A stretch of DNA of 64,000 nt from Cryptomeria japonica (lineage: Eukaryota > Streptophyta > Pinopsida > Cupressales > Cupressaceae), in contig NC_081408.1 of assembly GCF_030272615.1 (NCBI RefSeq), positions 311,133,118-311,197,117 of the forward strand, read 5' to 3'. This document shows positions 11,638 through 22,680 of this stretch, piece after piece. Both the position numbers and the translations under genes were made by a program. Positions within the stretch are counted from its first letter, which is position 1; the number at the start of each line of letters is the position of its first letter. Below the pieces are notes generated by a model. That model had not been told where the DNA came from. It did no database searches and saw only the letters and a program-made list of their open reading frames with translations.

Positions 11638-11655
11638 TGGTGAACCCGACGTGAA
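11638..11655 (+). other. T primer-binding site
   Basis: TGGTGAACCCGACGTGAA follows the 5' LTR after three T bases, the expected place and start (TGG, complementary to tRNA CCA) for a tRNA primer site. It is not the initiator-Met type used by G, C, D, E and F, and I do not assign the tRNA. The leader up to 11809 is non-coding with an A-rich run at 11732-11757. Confidence 0.85.
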
Positions 11656-11809
11656 TCTATCATTGCTTCTTCTTGCATTGCATTTGTTACTTCTAGATCT
11701 AGATTTAGTGTGTTTTCATTTCATTTTTATTAAAAAAAGAAAAAAAAAAAAAAAAAGAGTGTGTTTCTTTGCATTGTGTGTTTAAATTTCATGCAACTTT
11801 TATTTCAAA

Positions 11810-13333
11810 ATGTCTGACTTTTATTTGCAAAATGTTCATGCTTATGATGATTATTATGAGTATAGCCAAGATGAATTAGATGAAGCTTTAGATGAGTTTT
11901 TGAACCATAAAGATGCCAAACCTTCATTTTACCAAAAACTCATAAACCTTGTTACTATGCCATTTTGCTATGATGAGAAAGATAAGTTGAATGAGTCCTC
12001 TCAAGGGTACATTCCTATCAACTCTTCCACTAAATCTTGTAACATGGTTGTTTTCAACAATCCCCTCTATGAGGAGATGTCTCCTTTTGAATCAAAAGAT
12101 AAACCTTTTAATAGATATGATCATGCTTTGTTGGATGATGCTCTTGATGACTTTATGGCTTTATTGAAATCTCTAAACAAGAACAAGACTTCTAAATTGG
12201 TTAACATGATAAACTTGAATGAGCATAAAAAGCCTCTCTTTGAAGTCCAAGGTGCTTATCCTTCTCCCACCTTTCAAGTTCCTAAATCACCTCTCCTTAC
12301 TATCCAAGGAGGGTATGATCATGATTCCTTTCGTACTCCGAATAAACCAATCATCACTGTGCAAGGAAGAAAACCTATAAGTCCTTATAGTTATGCCAAG
12401 GAAATAACTAGAGAGAGTTATCATGCGGTTGCCCATACTTATCATACCAGAAATAATAGGCAGCCTAGTCCTCCTCCTGTTATTCCAGTTTCTCTTCCAA
12501 ATCCTCAACCAATTCTTTCGCAAGCTCCACGTATTTCACAAGTTCCTAGTAAGGAATATGATCTCATAGAACAACTTAAAGTTACCCCTGCTAAGATATC
12601 CCTTTGGGATTTGATTCAAACTTCTTCCGCTCATCATGGAATGTTACAAGATGCCTTGAAAGATTTGAATGTTCCTCCACCAAATACATCTAGTAATATA
12701 GCATCTTTGGTTAACTCTGTGATGAATCCGAAAGCCCAAATTGTGTTTACCCAAGATGAATTGCCTACTAGTGAAATTCAACATCAATATGATCCCTTGA
12801 TGATTGTGGTTATCATGAAAGACACTGCTATAAGACGAACACTAGTAGATAATGGCTCTGGTCTCAATGTGTGTAGCATTAATCTTTTGCATAAAATGAA
12901 TGTGGATACATCTCTAATTGAGCCGGACTCTCATCCTATTCGAGGCTTTGATAATGTGGCTAAAACTTCATTAGGTACTATCACCTTACCCATCATAGTG
13001 GGGCTTGTTACTTTGCCTACTCCTATCCATGTTATGTTAGGAAATCTAACATACAACTTGTTATTAGGGAGACCGTGGATTCACAGTATGCAAGCTGTCC
13101 CCTCTACATTGCACAGACAAGTTAAGTTTATTTATAACAATAAGACATATACCTTGATAGGAGATACTAATTTCCAAGCTTGTTTACAAACATCTACTTC
13201 CAAAGGGGGTTCTTCTAAGCCGTCCTCATCTAGTGATGACTCTTTAGACAAGATACCTATCGATGAATCCTCGCACTCTGATAATCAAAATTCTTTGGAT
13301 GAGTCTGGAGCTCCTGAAGAAGACTCTTCTTGA
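11810..13333 (+). pseudogene. T ORF: novel N-terminus plus aspartic protease
   Basis: The start is the first Met of a 507-codon open frame 170 bases after the primer site. Residues 1-150 are acidic and contain two similar units (DELDEALDEFLNHKD and HALLDDALDDFMALL), followed by a Pro-rich linker. Residues 245-285 resemble the stretch before protease in Tat elements (AKISLWDLIQTSS). The protease core is near residue 347 (LVDNGSGLNV, with D-N-G in place of the usual D-[ST]-G), followed by YNLLLGRPWIHS. I see neither a Retrotrans_gag capsid nor a CCHC knuckle. The TGA at 13331 is in the same frame as pol downstream and is one C-to-T change from CGA, so the native protein was probably one gag-less polyprotein. 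Confidence 0.8.
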
Positions 13334-16300
13334 CTTGAATCTACACATAAGAAGGATTTTGATCCTGAGAAGATTCTCGCAAATGACGATTGGGGATCCC
13401 TTGATTTTAATCCCACCTTTGTAGGTGAATATAAGGTTCCTTCTAGAGAGCTTAAAGTTGAAAAGAAGGAAGAAGCTAAAAATCAATCAACATTACCTGA
13501 ACCTATGAGTAATAATTTTGTGGCCGCTTCTCAAACTTCTTCTCCCCGCACCTCTAATTCTGAAGAGTTTGATTCTTTGTCTTATGAAAAACCGCCTTCC
13601 CTATCTGAAATGGCTGATCGTTATGGTCGTGGTTTTCGCATTTTTGCTAAGCATGGGTATCATGGAAATGGTTGTGGCGCTCACAAACAAGGAATAAAGG
13701 TCCCTCTAGAGAATAATCTTCACAACCATGCCTTTGGACTTGGCTATAATCCCTGTAAGCGCACTAAAGCTTCTAAGAGACCATGTATTAGTGTTAATAC
13801 TATTTCTACATCTCTATCAATACAACACCCCGAGTACATTGATGAGGATCCTTCGTGTGCTTGTGCTTTTGATGTTTTCCCTACCAATGATGCTTTAGCT
13901 GAGTTTTTAGGAGCATATGATACTCTTCCTCATTATCATCACAATAGGGGACTCCCTTATTGTTTGAACACTGAAGCCTATTTCAGAAAAGAGACGGATA
14001 ATGATGAGATTGTGATAGAATTCCCTCAGCTAAAGGATACTCCTCAACAAAGTAATCTTCTCATAAGTGACACCACTAATGTTAAGATGGATCCTTGCAA
14101 TGAAGAAAAAGTTATTAAAATTGGAAAATGTTTGGATGAAGAGGAACAAAAACAATATGAAGATTTATTGCATGAATTCCCCGAGATCTTTGCTTGGACA
14201 TACTCTGACATGCCTGGTATAGATCCTAAGATTGTTACTCATAACATTGTCTTAGTTCCTGATGCTAAGCCTGTGAAACAAAAGATTCAAAAAATGAATC
14301 CTAAGGTGGCTCTGCTTGTTAAGGCTGAGATTGAAAAGTTATTGGAGGCTGGATTTATCCGCCCTATTGATTATTCCCCATGGATTTCAAATATTGTCGC
14401 TATGGCTAAACCAGATAATAAAATAAGAATGTGTACCGATTTCCGAGATTTAAATAAGGCTTCTTTAAAAGATGATTTCCCTCTTCCGAACATTGACATG
14501 ATAGTTGATTCTACGGTAGGACATGCCTTGCTATCCTTCATTGATGGTTTTTCAGGATACAATCAAATTTTCATTAACCCTCAAGATCAATTCAAAACCG
14601 CTTTCACCACTCCTTTGGGTACGTTTTGTTGGATAATGATGCCTTTCGGACTTAAAAACGCCGGTGCAACTTATCAACGAGCGATGACCCTTATCTTTCA
14701 TGATTACATGCATAAGATTCTAGAAGACTATGTTGATGATGTTTTAGCCAAATCCATTCTTCGCATAGATCATATTAAGATCCTTCGTCAAATCTTTGAA
14801 AGGATTCGTAAATATCACATGCGCTTGAATCCCCAAAAATGTGTTTTTGGTGTGGATAGTGGAAAACTATTAGGATTCATAGTTTCGCATCATGGGATTG
14901 AGGTGGATACTAAGAAAATAGATGCTATTGTCAACATGCCACTTCCTAGAAATGTGTCTCAACTCAAAAGCTTACAAGGAAAAATTCAAGCTATTCGTAG
15001 GTTTGTATCTCAACTTACGGATCGTACTTTTCCTTTCACTCAACTTCTCAAAAAGAATATCACTTTTCAATGGAATGAGGATTGTCAGCAAGCATTTGAA
15101 GATTTAAAAATGTATTTGGCTAATCCTCCTATCCTTCGACCGGCTGAACCTTCTAAACCCTTCCTTCTTTATACAGCTGCGTCCTCTCATGCTCTTGCAG
15201 CATTATTGGCACAACGTGATAAAGATGGTAAGGAGTGTCCGGTTTATTATATAAGTTGTACCTTACTCGATTATGAGACCCAATATTCTGCGATAGAAAG
15301 ACAATGCTTGGTCTTGGTGTTTGCGACTCAGAAATTGAGACATTATCTCTTAAACTCAGAAGTCCATGTCATGGTAAAGTTTGATCCGTTGAAGCATCTT
15401 TTCTCTAAAAATGATTTATCAGGATGCCTAGCTAAGTGGGTTATGATGTTAACTGAATTTGACCTTAAATTTGTTTCACAAAGGGCAATTAAAGGGCAAG
15501 CGTTGACCGATCACCTAGCTGAGGCCCCTTCACCTTTCTCCTTCCCTAACCCTGAGTCTTTTCCTGATGACTTCATTCTTTGTACAAAGAAAGATGAAAC
15601 TTGGGAGTTATATTTTGATGGCTCTAAGTGTCGTACGGGATCGGGGGCAGGTGTTGTTCTGATGTCTCCTACAAAGAAGTCTATTCCCTTATCTTATCGT
15701 CTCAATTTCCTATGTACCAATAACATTGCTGAGTATGAGGCTCTTATAGCAGGAATAAAGGCAGCCTTAGCTCTGAATATAAAACACATACATATTTTTG
15801 GAGATTCTCAACTGATTATAAGACAAGTAACAGGACTGTATCAAGCAAAACAAGACAAGTTATCACAATATAAAGACCTTGCTATCTCTTTGTTACAAAA
15901 ATTTGATTCTTACACCATAGAACCTGTTCCTCGAAAAGATAATCGACATGCGGACGCAATGGCATGTGTGGCTTCTCTTGTATCTTTAGAGGACCCTGTG
16001 GTTGATCTTAAATTTGTTAGTCACAACCTTACTTCTCTAGCTATTGTAGATGATTCCAGCCTGGTGACATGTTGTGACTTCATAGACTCGGATGAATGGT
16101 ACTCGCATATCGTAAGATACTTGACTGATGGTACCTTTCCTGATTCCGCCAATAGGAACACCAGGGCTAGAGTTCGCAAGTTGTCTGCTAGGTATATCAT
16201 TCTTTCTAATGTTCTTTACCGAAGGGGTTATAACGGTCTTCTCCTTCGCTGTCTTAACAAATCAGAAATCCCTATTGCTCTTGAAGAGGCACATTCAGGT

Positions 16301-17356
16301 TCCTGTGGGGGGCATTTTGGAGGTAAATCCTTGGTTCAAATATTACTTTGTAGGGGATATTATTGGCAAACTATGCAGCAGGATTCTTTTTCATTTGTTA
16401 AGAAATGTCACCAATGCCAACAACTCAATAATTTGATTCATGCTCCTGCCCAAGAACTCCGTTCTCAGGTAGCTTCTTGGCCTTTCTCTGCATGGGGGTT
16501 GGATCTCATCAGTAAAATCTCTCCTCCTTCATCTCAAGGACATGTTTTCATTATAACCGCAACAGATTACTTTACAAAGTGGGTAGAAGCTGTTCCTCTT
16601 CGCTCCACTACAGCTGAAGTGATTTGTCGATTTCTTCTAGAAAACATTATTTCTCGATTTGGGATACCTTCCACTATAATCTCTAATAATGGGACATCAT
16701 TTAAGAATAAAGACGTGAAGCAATTCCTCAAGAAATATCATATCAAACATTGATTTTCTACACCATACTATCCTCAATCAAATGGTCAAGCAGAATCATC
16801 CAATAAAATAATCGAACAAATTCTTCGCAAAACCGTGAATAAGCATGGTAAGGATTGGAGTACTCAGCTAATCTATGCTCTTTGGGCCTACCAAATGAGT
16901 GTACGAATTGCCACGGGAACTACTCCTTATAATCTTGTTTATGGTGTTGATGCTATTATGCCTTTAGAATTAGAGATTCCATCACTTAGAGTTTCTCTCA
17001 AAGGTATAATAGATGATGACTCCTATAGAGAACAAAGACTTCAACAGCTTGAGATGCTGGATGAATAGCGTATAAATTCTCTTGAGCATATTCAAGCGTA
17101 TCACAAAACTCTACAATGAAACTATAATGATAAGGTTATTCAACATTCCTTCTCAGTGGGTGACTTAGTGCTCTATGAGAATCAGCACAATGTGAATGCC
17201 TTACCTGAAGAAAAGGGAAAATTCAGTCCTAATTGGCTTGGACCGTATATCGTTATTGAAGATTATGGATCAAGTGCTTACAAAATAGCGGATGTAGATG
17301 GTACACCTCTTAAAGACCCTATAAACACTATGCACTTGCGTAGATACTATGCTTAA
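13334..17356 (+). pseudogene. T pol: G-patch, RT, RNase H, second RNase H, integrase
   Basis: The frame continues from the protease ORF. A Gly-rich, G-patch-like segment (about 13610-13750) leads to RT with LEDYVDDVLAKS (YVDD at 14729-14740). A first RNase H follows that lacks its usual first Asp (LYTAASSHA). A second RNase H (about 15600-15990) keeps its acidic set in YFDGS, AEYEAL, FGDSQ and DNRHADA. Integrase has an HHCC finger (CHQCQQ near 16410), ATDYFT, then SNNGTSF where the second catalytic Asp codon is now Asn (16685-16687), and QAESSNK. The end is at 17354-17356. In-frame stops are TGA 16751, TAG 17066 and TGA 17117; there is no frameshift. The double RNase H is the mark of the Tat lineage. 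Confidence 0.92.
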
Positions 17357-18057
17357 TTCCTCATTCCTTATCATTTATCTATTTCCTTTCTCACTTCTTC
17401 AAAATTGGATAATATGTTAACATATCTTTGATTAGAGCAAATAGAATTAAATGATGTTATGTTTAATCTATATTGCTTCGTTCCTGACAAGCATGTGTCT
17501 TTACTTTATGGTTTGTCTTGAATTCATTTATGTAAATTACAAAAGATTTACATTTTCATTATGTTGACATATTATACAATGTTTTTATGTGTTAAGTTGA
17601 ATCATGTCATGTTGTGTTTAAATTCAAATTAAATCACATTGGTTATATGATTCGTAGGCTTAATACATACTTTCTTCCTTATCATCAATATAGTACTTGA
17701 TCAAATATTTTAATTAAGTCACACATGTATCAATTTAATCATGGAGCATTGAGAAATCAATCACATGGAAATTAAATTCAGAACATACATGTACATCTAC
17801 CAAATGTATTAACTTTAATCACAATACACATTGTTTAGGCATTAAAGATAACACGTTTGAAACAAAGAAGCATGTATATATATATGTGTGTGGATCAATA
17901 TACAAAGGTAGGTCCCTATATACACCCAAGATATGACCTACCCTACATCATAAAATCATCTTCTATCCCTAGGGTTGGTGGCCGGAGAGTGACGACTAGA
18001 TGCTCCCTCCTAATCTGGCCGTGCAGGTGGACCCATAGGCGTATACCATGATATAGA
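17357..18057. other. T spacer between pol and the antisense gene
   Basis: About 700 bases of AT-rich sequence separate the converging 3' ends of pol (plus strand) and the antisense gene (minus strand). I see no coding potential. Both transcripts would need to terminate or read through here. A short TA/TG run is at 17874-17893. Confidence 0.6.
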
Positions 18058-18356
18058 TCATGAATGGCTCCGAGAGGAACTCCTATGATCCCTATCCATA
18101 AGGATAGTGCGATACGAGGTAGCCTTGGCCTGAGCTGCTGCTAGATCACACTGTGCTCGCTGAAGGTCCTCTGATAAAGCTCGCTCTCTCTCCCTCCATA
18201 TCTCTACCTGTACTCGAAATGGGGAAAACATATCATCATGCCGACCCGCGTTCCCTTGAGGTCTATAAGCAACCTGTGAGGAACTAGGGATCTACGCTGT
18301 CATAGAGATATCTATCACTGCTTGCTGGATCAAGGAGCGCCACTCCTGCACATTAG

Positions 18357-18436
18357 CTGTAGCAGTAGAACAGATTTTGTGTTAGTTCCATTTTATATCA
18401 TCAAAACATCAATCAATCAATATAAACCTACTATAC
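18357..18436 (-). other. Intron 2 of the antisense gene
   Basis: On the minus strand the donor is GATCCAG/GTATAGTAGG and the acceptor is TTCTACTGCTACAG/CTAATG. The intron is 80 bp, AT-rich and phase 1. Exon 2 has 540 codons plus one base and exon 3 has two bases plus 99 codons, so the frame closes exactly at a TGA at 18058-18060. Confidence 0.7.
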
Positions 18437-20057
18437 CTGGATCTCCCTCACGCCAGTAGGGATCATGATATGGTAGCATCTGTGACTGGGAACTACTAGG
18501 CTCCCCACGCTCGAGCGATCTATGCGCGATAGGTGTAGGTCTCCGTAGCGCCTCGTGTTCCCCCTTTTGGGGAATAACGGGAGGATCTAAGGCTACGGTA
18601 TCATCCCCTGAATGGTGAGGAGCTGCATCTGACTCCTCCTTATCATCTCTATCCTCATCTGCATCCTCATCCTCATCCTCATTTGCATCCTCGTTCTCCT
18701 CATCATCATCTCTCTCCTCCTCATCATCATCCTCGTCCTCCTCCTCCTCGGCACTAGGCTGATCTCCTATAGGCGGATCAGGACCTCCTACCTCCTCATG
18801 ATCCTCTCCCTCCTCTGGCTCCTCTGATCTAGATCCCTGATCCTCATCTCGATCTCCATGCCTCCATGGACCTGGATGGCCTGTCGGGTGATCTGGTGGA
18901 AAGATAGGCCCTGGGTATGATCTCATAAACTAGGAATGATACCTGCGCTGTGCCCCGGGGTCTGTAGCATAATTAGTGACCACATCCTGATCGGACCCCT
19001 CTATATCTTTGATCTTGATATCATCTATCGTCGGTCTCGCTACTACTCTGGGTCTGGGAAGGACTCGTGAGTGTCAAGTGTAGATGGGCACATCGGCTGG
19101 AACACACTGCTCTAGCCCAAACTGCCTCCGTACTCGGTCAAAGTAGAATGGGACTATGATGTGTGGATATCATCCTCTCAGTAGGCGGTTCCTCTGTAGG
19201 CATGCTAACTATCTCTCCATCCCATCCCATCTGTGCATCCGAAGATATGGTCTCCACACGGTCACCTCGGCTATCAATCTGTCAACTATCACTCTCCAAT
19301 ACAATAGATCTCCAAATCTCCACTCGCTGGTAAGTGGATAAGCAAATACCCTAGGTCGCTCTCTAGCCATAATCATCGGATAGCCGACAGGCCTGGTGCA
19401 TGTAAAGTGCTCAAATATCCACACCTGCAAAAGTGTGCAGGTCATCAAGCTGCAACCCTATCCTAAAACATACTCCTCGAGGTCATGATAGAGATGTGCA
19501 AGCATACTCCGACCCCAGGTGTATACTCTCCTATGTCTCTCCATAGCTCTGATGCACCATGTGAGACCCCCATGCATGTGTGTACCTTGCCCATTAGGGC
19601 AGACAGCTAGTGCAATGATGGCTATCATAAGACGTCTCATGAGGGGCACCTCTCCTGTAGGATGTAAGAGCCAGCTGACCATGATACGACCTCTCGTCTC
19701 ACTTGGCATGACTCTCCCTATGCAATATACCTGCTCCCTCTGATGATCCTCTACTGACCGATCGGTCGCATATGTCACGGTAGCTCCTCTGATCGGTAGG
19801 CGAAGAATGTGGTACACATCCTCAAGTGTCACCGTCATCTCCCCTACTGGAAGCTGGAACGTGCATGTGTCAGGATCCCATCGCTCCATGAGTGCCATCA
19901 GTATCACGGGATGAAATCGGATGGCTGGCATAAGAATCATAGACCACAAACCTACTATCAACAATGTGTCTCTCTCTGCCTGAGTAAGTCGGGGAATCTG
20001 ATCACGCAAATTGCGAAGAATCTGTCCCGCCGTGTGCTCTCTCATATACGGGAGACC

Positions 20058-20367
20058 CTGCATCACAAAAACATAACTATAATCAATACTCAACCATCAA
20101 AAATCATTCATGCAAACTGTCAAACATCGTATGCTAACCTTGGCATCTCTCGCCAAGTCCTAATTAGGACCATGGCGCCCTGAAGGGACCATGGTGCCCT
20201 GTCAGGGACCATGGCGCCCTAAAGGGACCATGGCACCCTGAGGGGACCATGGCACCCCACAGGGACCATGGCACCCTGTGTGGGACCCACGGTCAGGTTC
20301 CAGGGCCCGCAAACGATCACAGAAAGTAAAATGCAGAAAATCAAAAGTCAAAGTTCAGTCAACTCAC
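20058..20367 (-). other. Intron 1 of the antisense gene
   Basis: On the minus strand the donor is GACGAG/GTGAGTTGAC and the acceptor is TTTTTGTGATGCAG/GGTCTC, both good plant splice consensus. The 310-bp intron is phase 0. It contains a minisatellite of six units (20167-20285). Reading through it in frame meets stops, and exon 1 joins exon 2 without loss of phase. Confidence 0.75.
20167..20285. repeat. Minisatellite in antisense intron 1
   Basis: Six units of 19-20 bp on the pattern GGGACCATGGCGCCCTGAA, with CpG-to-TpG/CpA variants (GGTGCC, GGCACC) in most units. The core ATGGCGCCC also occurs in the LTRs of the same element (about 10350 and 21400). Confidence 0.9.
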
Positions 20368-20448
20368 CTCGTCCAGTGGCTCATCGTCGATCATAGCCTG
20401 TTGCATGATCTCAATCCTCGTGGGATGCTTCGGTCATCGTGAAGGCAT

Positions 20449-21028
20449 GATGATGGCTATGTGGGCTCTGCTACAATGAACAGTACTCAGAATCAACAAA
20501 GTGACAAATGCAAATGTCTCTTTCAAAGTATATACTTTCATTCCTTTACCTTTGCTTTCAAAACACTAAATTTCCTCTATCACTCATTTCATCATAACTT
20601 GAGTTTGGGAGATGCGATTTTTGAATTGTTTGTTGCGTAGGAATCATATCTTCGCTCCCCTACTCTCGGGATGTTCCAAAAAGTGCTCTAATGAAGCCTT
20701 TTCAGTGAACATCCCTCATCAATACTCTCTTACACAATTTTTCGTAAGTAAACATGCTACCCTATTTCACCTCCCTAATAAGCAAGTCGAAACAGGGGGG
20801 GGCATATAGCTAATCGCAAATTTCATCACCTTCCTTAGTAAGCATTAGGTGATTTTGTGATCTAACGTGTGTTTTGTAGGGTGCGGTTCCTAACTGTGTA
20901 CTTCAGATACCACTGGAGGCTTCGTCCGACAACTTATGGATATATCCTTTTTCAAATGATGTTTACTTTCTGTACTTTAGCTTGCATATGCACGTAGTAC
21001 TCATATGACCGCTAAAGTGGGGGCTAAA
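20449..21028. other. Region between antisense gene start and 3' LTR, with T polypurine tract
   Basis: About 580 bases have no supported gene. Being upstream of the antisense ATG, the region (or the LTR beyond it) must hold that gene's promoter if it has one; I see no decisive TATA or initiator. At its right end AAAGTGGGGGCTAAA (21014-21028) abuts the LTR and is the sense-strand polypurine tract. Confidence 0.6.
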
Positions 21029-22675
21029 TGTAACGTCATAAATTGTATGCACTTGCTAAAGCAGTACAATTTAACACCTAGTTAAGCACCCGCCTTGGCG
21101 CAATTGCATTTTGCATTACATTTCCCCTTTAGCACTTAATTAATCAAATTAATTAGGTCTAAAGGTTCTATTTCATCATTTTCCACATCATAAAGTCGGG
21201 CCCTTTCATTAAAGTGTGCCCTTTTCATTTTATTCCTCCAATACATCACTTAATCAAAAACCCTAATTAGGCCCTATTCTGAGCTAGGGGGCTTGATTTC
21301 GGGGGTCAAAACATCTCGAAATCACCTGTAACATCGGGATTCTCTCTAAAATCATCATATCTGATGGCCCTGAAAATTTGGTGAAAAGTTGTCGGGACCA
21401 TGGCGCCCAGAGTGCACACGGTCTCGGACATTTTTCTCGAAATTTAAGGATCATGATTCAATCACAAAATAAAGCTTAACCCCAAGAAATTGGTGGGATA
21501 TTCAATCTCTAGGTCGGCCAAAAGTTGGAATTAAGACCTAGGGTTTCATACATAAGAGCTCTCTTTCTTCATTAGAGAGGACCCGAATTTTGTTTTCAGA
21601 AACCTCATATGCAGCAAAAGAGAAGATCTTGGAAGACTTCAACAACATTCAACATCCCTCTATCAAGCATTCATCAATTCCATTCATCCATTTAGGGCTT
21701 GGAAGACATTGAAGAACAATAGGAGATTACCGACCGAAGATTGGCTTGTACCTCTCCATTGGGGGTTGGGTATGATTTCATGTTGTTTTCATGTCTTTGC
21801 ATAAGCTTCAATATATCATTTATTCATGCTTTAGATCACTTTACATCTTGATTTAGAGCATTTACATTATCATTAACAAGCAATTAGGGTTTACTTTCTA
21901 GGTTGCTCTAGTTTGCTTACTTGCATTTTAGATCTTGCACACACACAAGGTCTGCACACACATTACTTTTACAATACAACTTGGCTATTCATGGAGGTGG
22001 AAATCACCGAAGCGGGGGTTCGACTAAGGCAAAACCCTATATAGCCACCCAAACACCTTTTTCAGATATAAGTGCAGGTTTCGAAACTCGGACGACGCCG
22101 CAGGTTGCATATCCAGAAAAAGCAGGTCGAGACAGCACCCCACACCAAATTGCAGAGCAGAATACCAGGACAGGGGCGTGGGGTGCCCTGGTCCTGTCAG
22201 GATAGGGGCGCTGGGCACCCTGGTCTCTGGGAGAGAGGCACTGGGCGCCCTGGTCCTCGTGACAGACAGCATTTCAGACAGTTTCTAGAGTGCAAAACAG
22301 CGGTTTTAGGTGCAGTTTCAGGTGCAGAATCAGGACAGTGGCGCCCACGAACATTTTCAGTCAAATTTTGACTCTGGGTATGCATCTGCATTCTTGTTTT
22401 ATCCTTGTGTTTACAGCTTTCCATTGTTTAAGTTCAATTCTACAATCTTGTTATTGGTTCATACTTGCATTCTAGGGTTAGGAATTGGACTTGCATAATC
22501 TTACCTTTCAATTACAACAAAGGAATAGAAACCCTAATAGGTAGCCTGTGGCTCTCTCTTTCACAAAAAGAAGTAGCCAATTGTGCAATACCTCTAGGCT
22601 CTTTCATATTCCGTAATGTGTGACAAGAGGTAGGATTAGGACATGATAACCTAGTCTCGCTTTTTCCCTCACACA
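21029..22675 (+). repeat. 3' LTR of T
   Basis: This 1647-bp copy matches the 5' LTR, from TGTAACGTCATAAATTG to TTTCCCTCACACA. It is followed directly by the target duplication ACAAC (22676-22680). A GC-rich set of repeats with the core GGCGCCC is at about 22170-22260. Confidence 0.97.
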
Positions 22676-22680
22676 ACAAC

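Larger units (their letters stand above)
18058..20448 (-). pseudogene. Antisense three-exon gene of T with plant mobile domain
   Basis: Three exons on the minus strand join in phase: 20448-20368 (81 bp), 20057-18437 (1621 bp) and 18356-18058 (299 bp), giving 2001 bp or 667 codons including the stop. The start is an ATG followed by Pro-Ser-Arg. Residues about 28-250 match the plant mobile domain (the aminotransferase-like or MAIN/MAIL group), notably MERWDPDTCTFQLP then GEMTVTLEDVYHILRLPI. Around codons 400-500 is a tract of almost pure Asp/Glu, and exon 3 encodes a coiled-coil-like tail (EIWRERERALSEDLQRAQ). In-frame stops: TGA 20434-20436, TAG 19458-19460, TAG 19209-19211, TGA 19170-19172, TGA 19074-19076, TAG 18930-18932 and TAG 18292-18294. 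There is no frameshift. PMD proteins act in gene silencing and meristem maintenance in plants; a role in the element is unknown. Confidence 0.8.
9977..22675 (+). mobile_element. Complete Ty3/gypsy element T, Tat type, with antisense gene
   Basis: This 12,699-bp element has two LTRs in direct orientation (1658 and 1647 bp), a primer site, a polypurine tract and exact ACAAC target duplications. The sense strand has one long frame (11810-17356) for protease, RT, RNase H, a second RNase H and integrase. The opposite strand between pol and the 3' LTR has an intron-containing gene with a plant mobile domain. The second RNase H and an extra region after pol are features of the Tat lineage of plant Ty3/gypsy elements. 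No gag capsid is recognisable. The LTRs differ at 5 of the first 195 or so bases compared by eye, so the insertion is old but younger than most neighbours. Confidence 0.95.

Noticed and set aside
20167-20285. Regular short repeats that might suggest a CRISPR array
   Set aside because: The repeats are adjacent with no unique spacers, and the sequence is a plant retrotransposon intron.
18058-20448. Antisense gene as an ordinary host PMD gene with T inserted around it
   Set aside because: It lies wholly between pol and the polypurine tract of an element with exact target duplications, so it moved with the element; capture from a host gene at an earlier time remains possible.
22024-22498. Several open frames of 60-99 codons
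   Set aside because: They lie inside the 3' LTR of T; the equivalent frame in the 5' LTR is shorter and differently interrupted.
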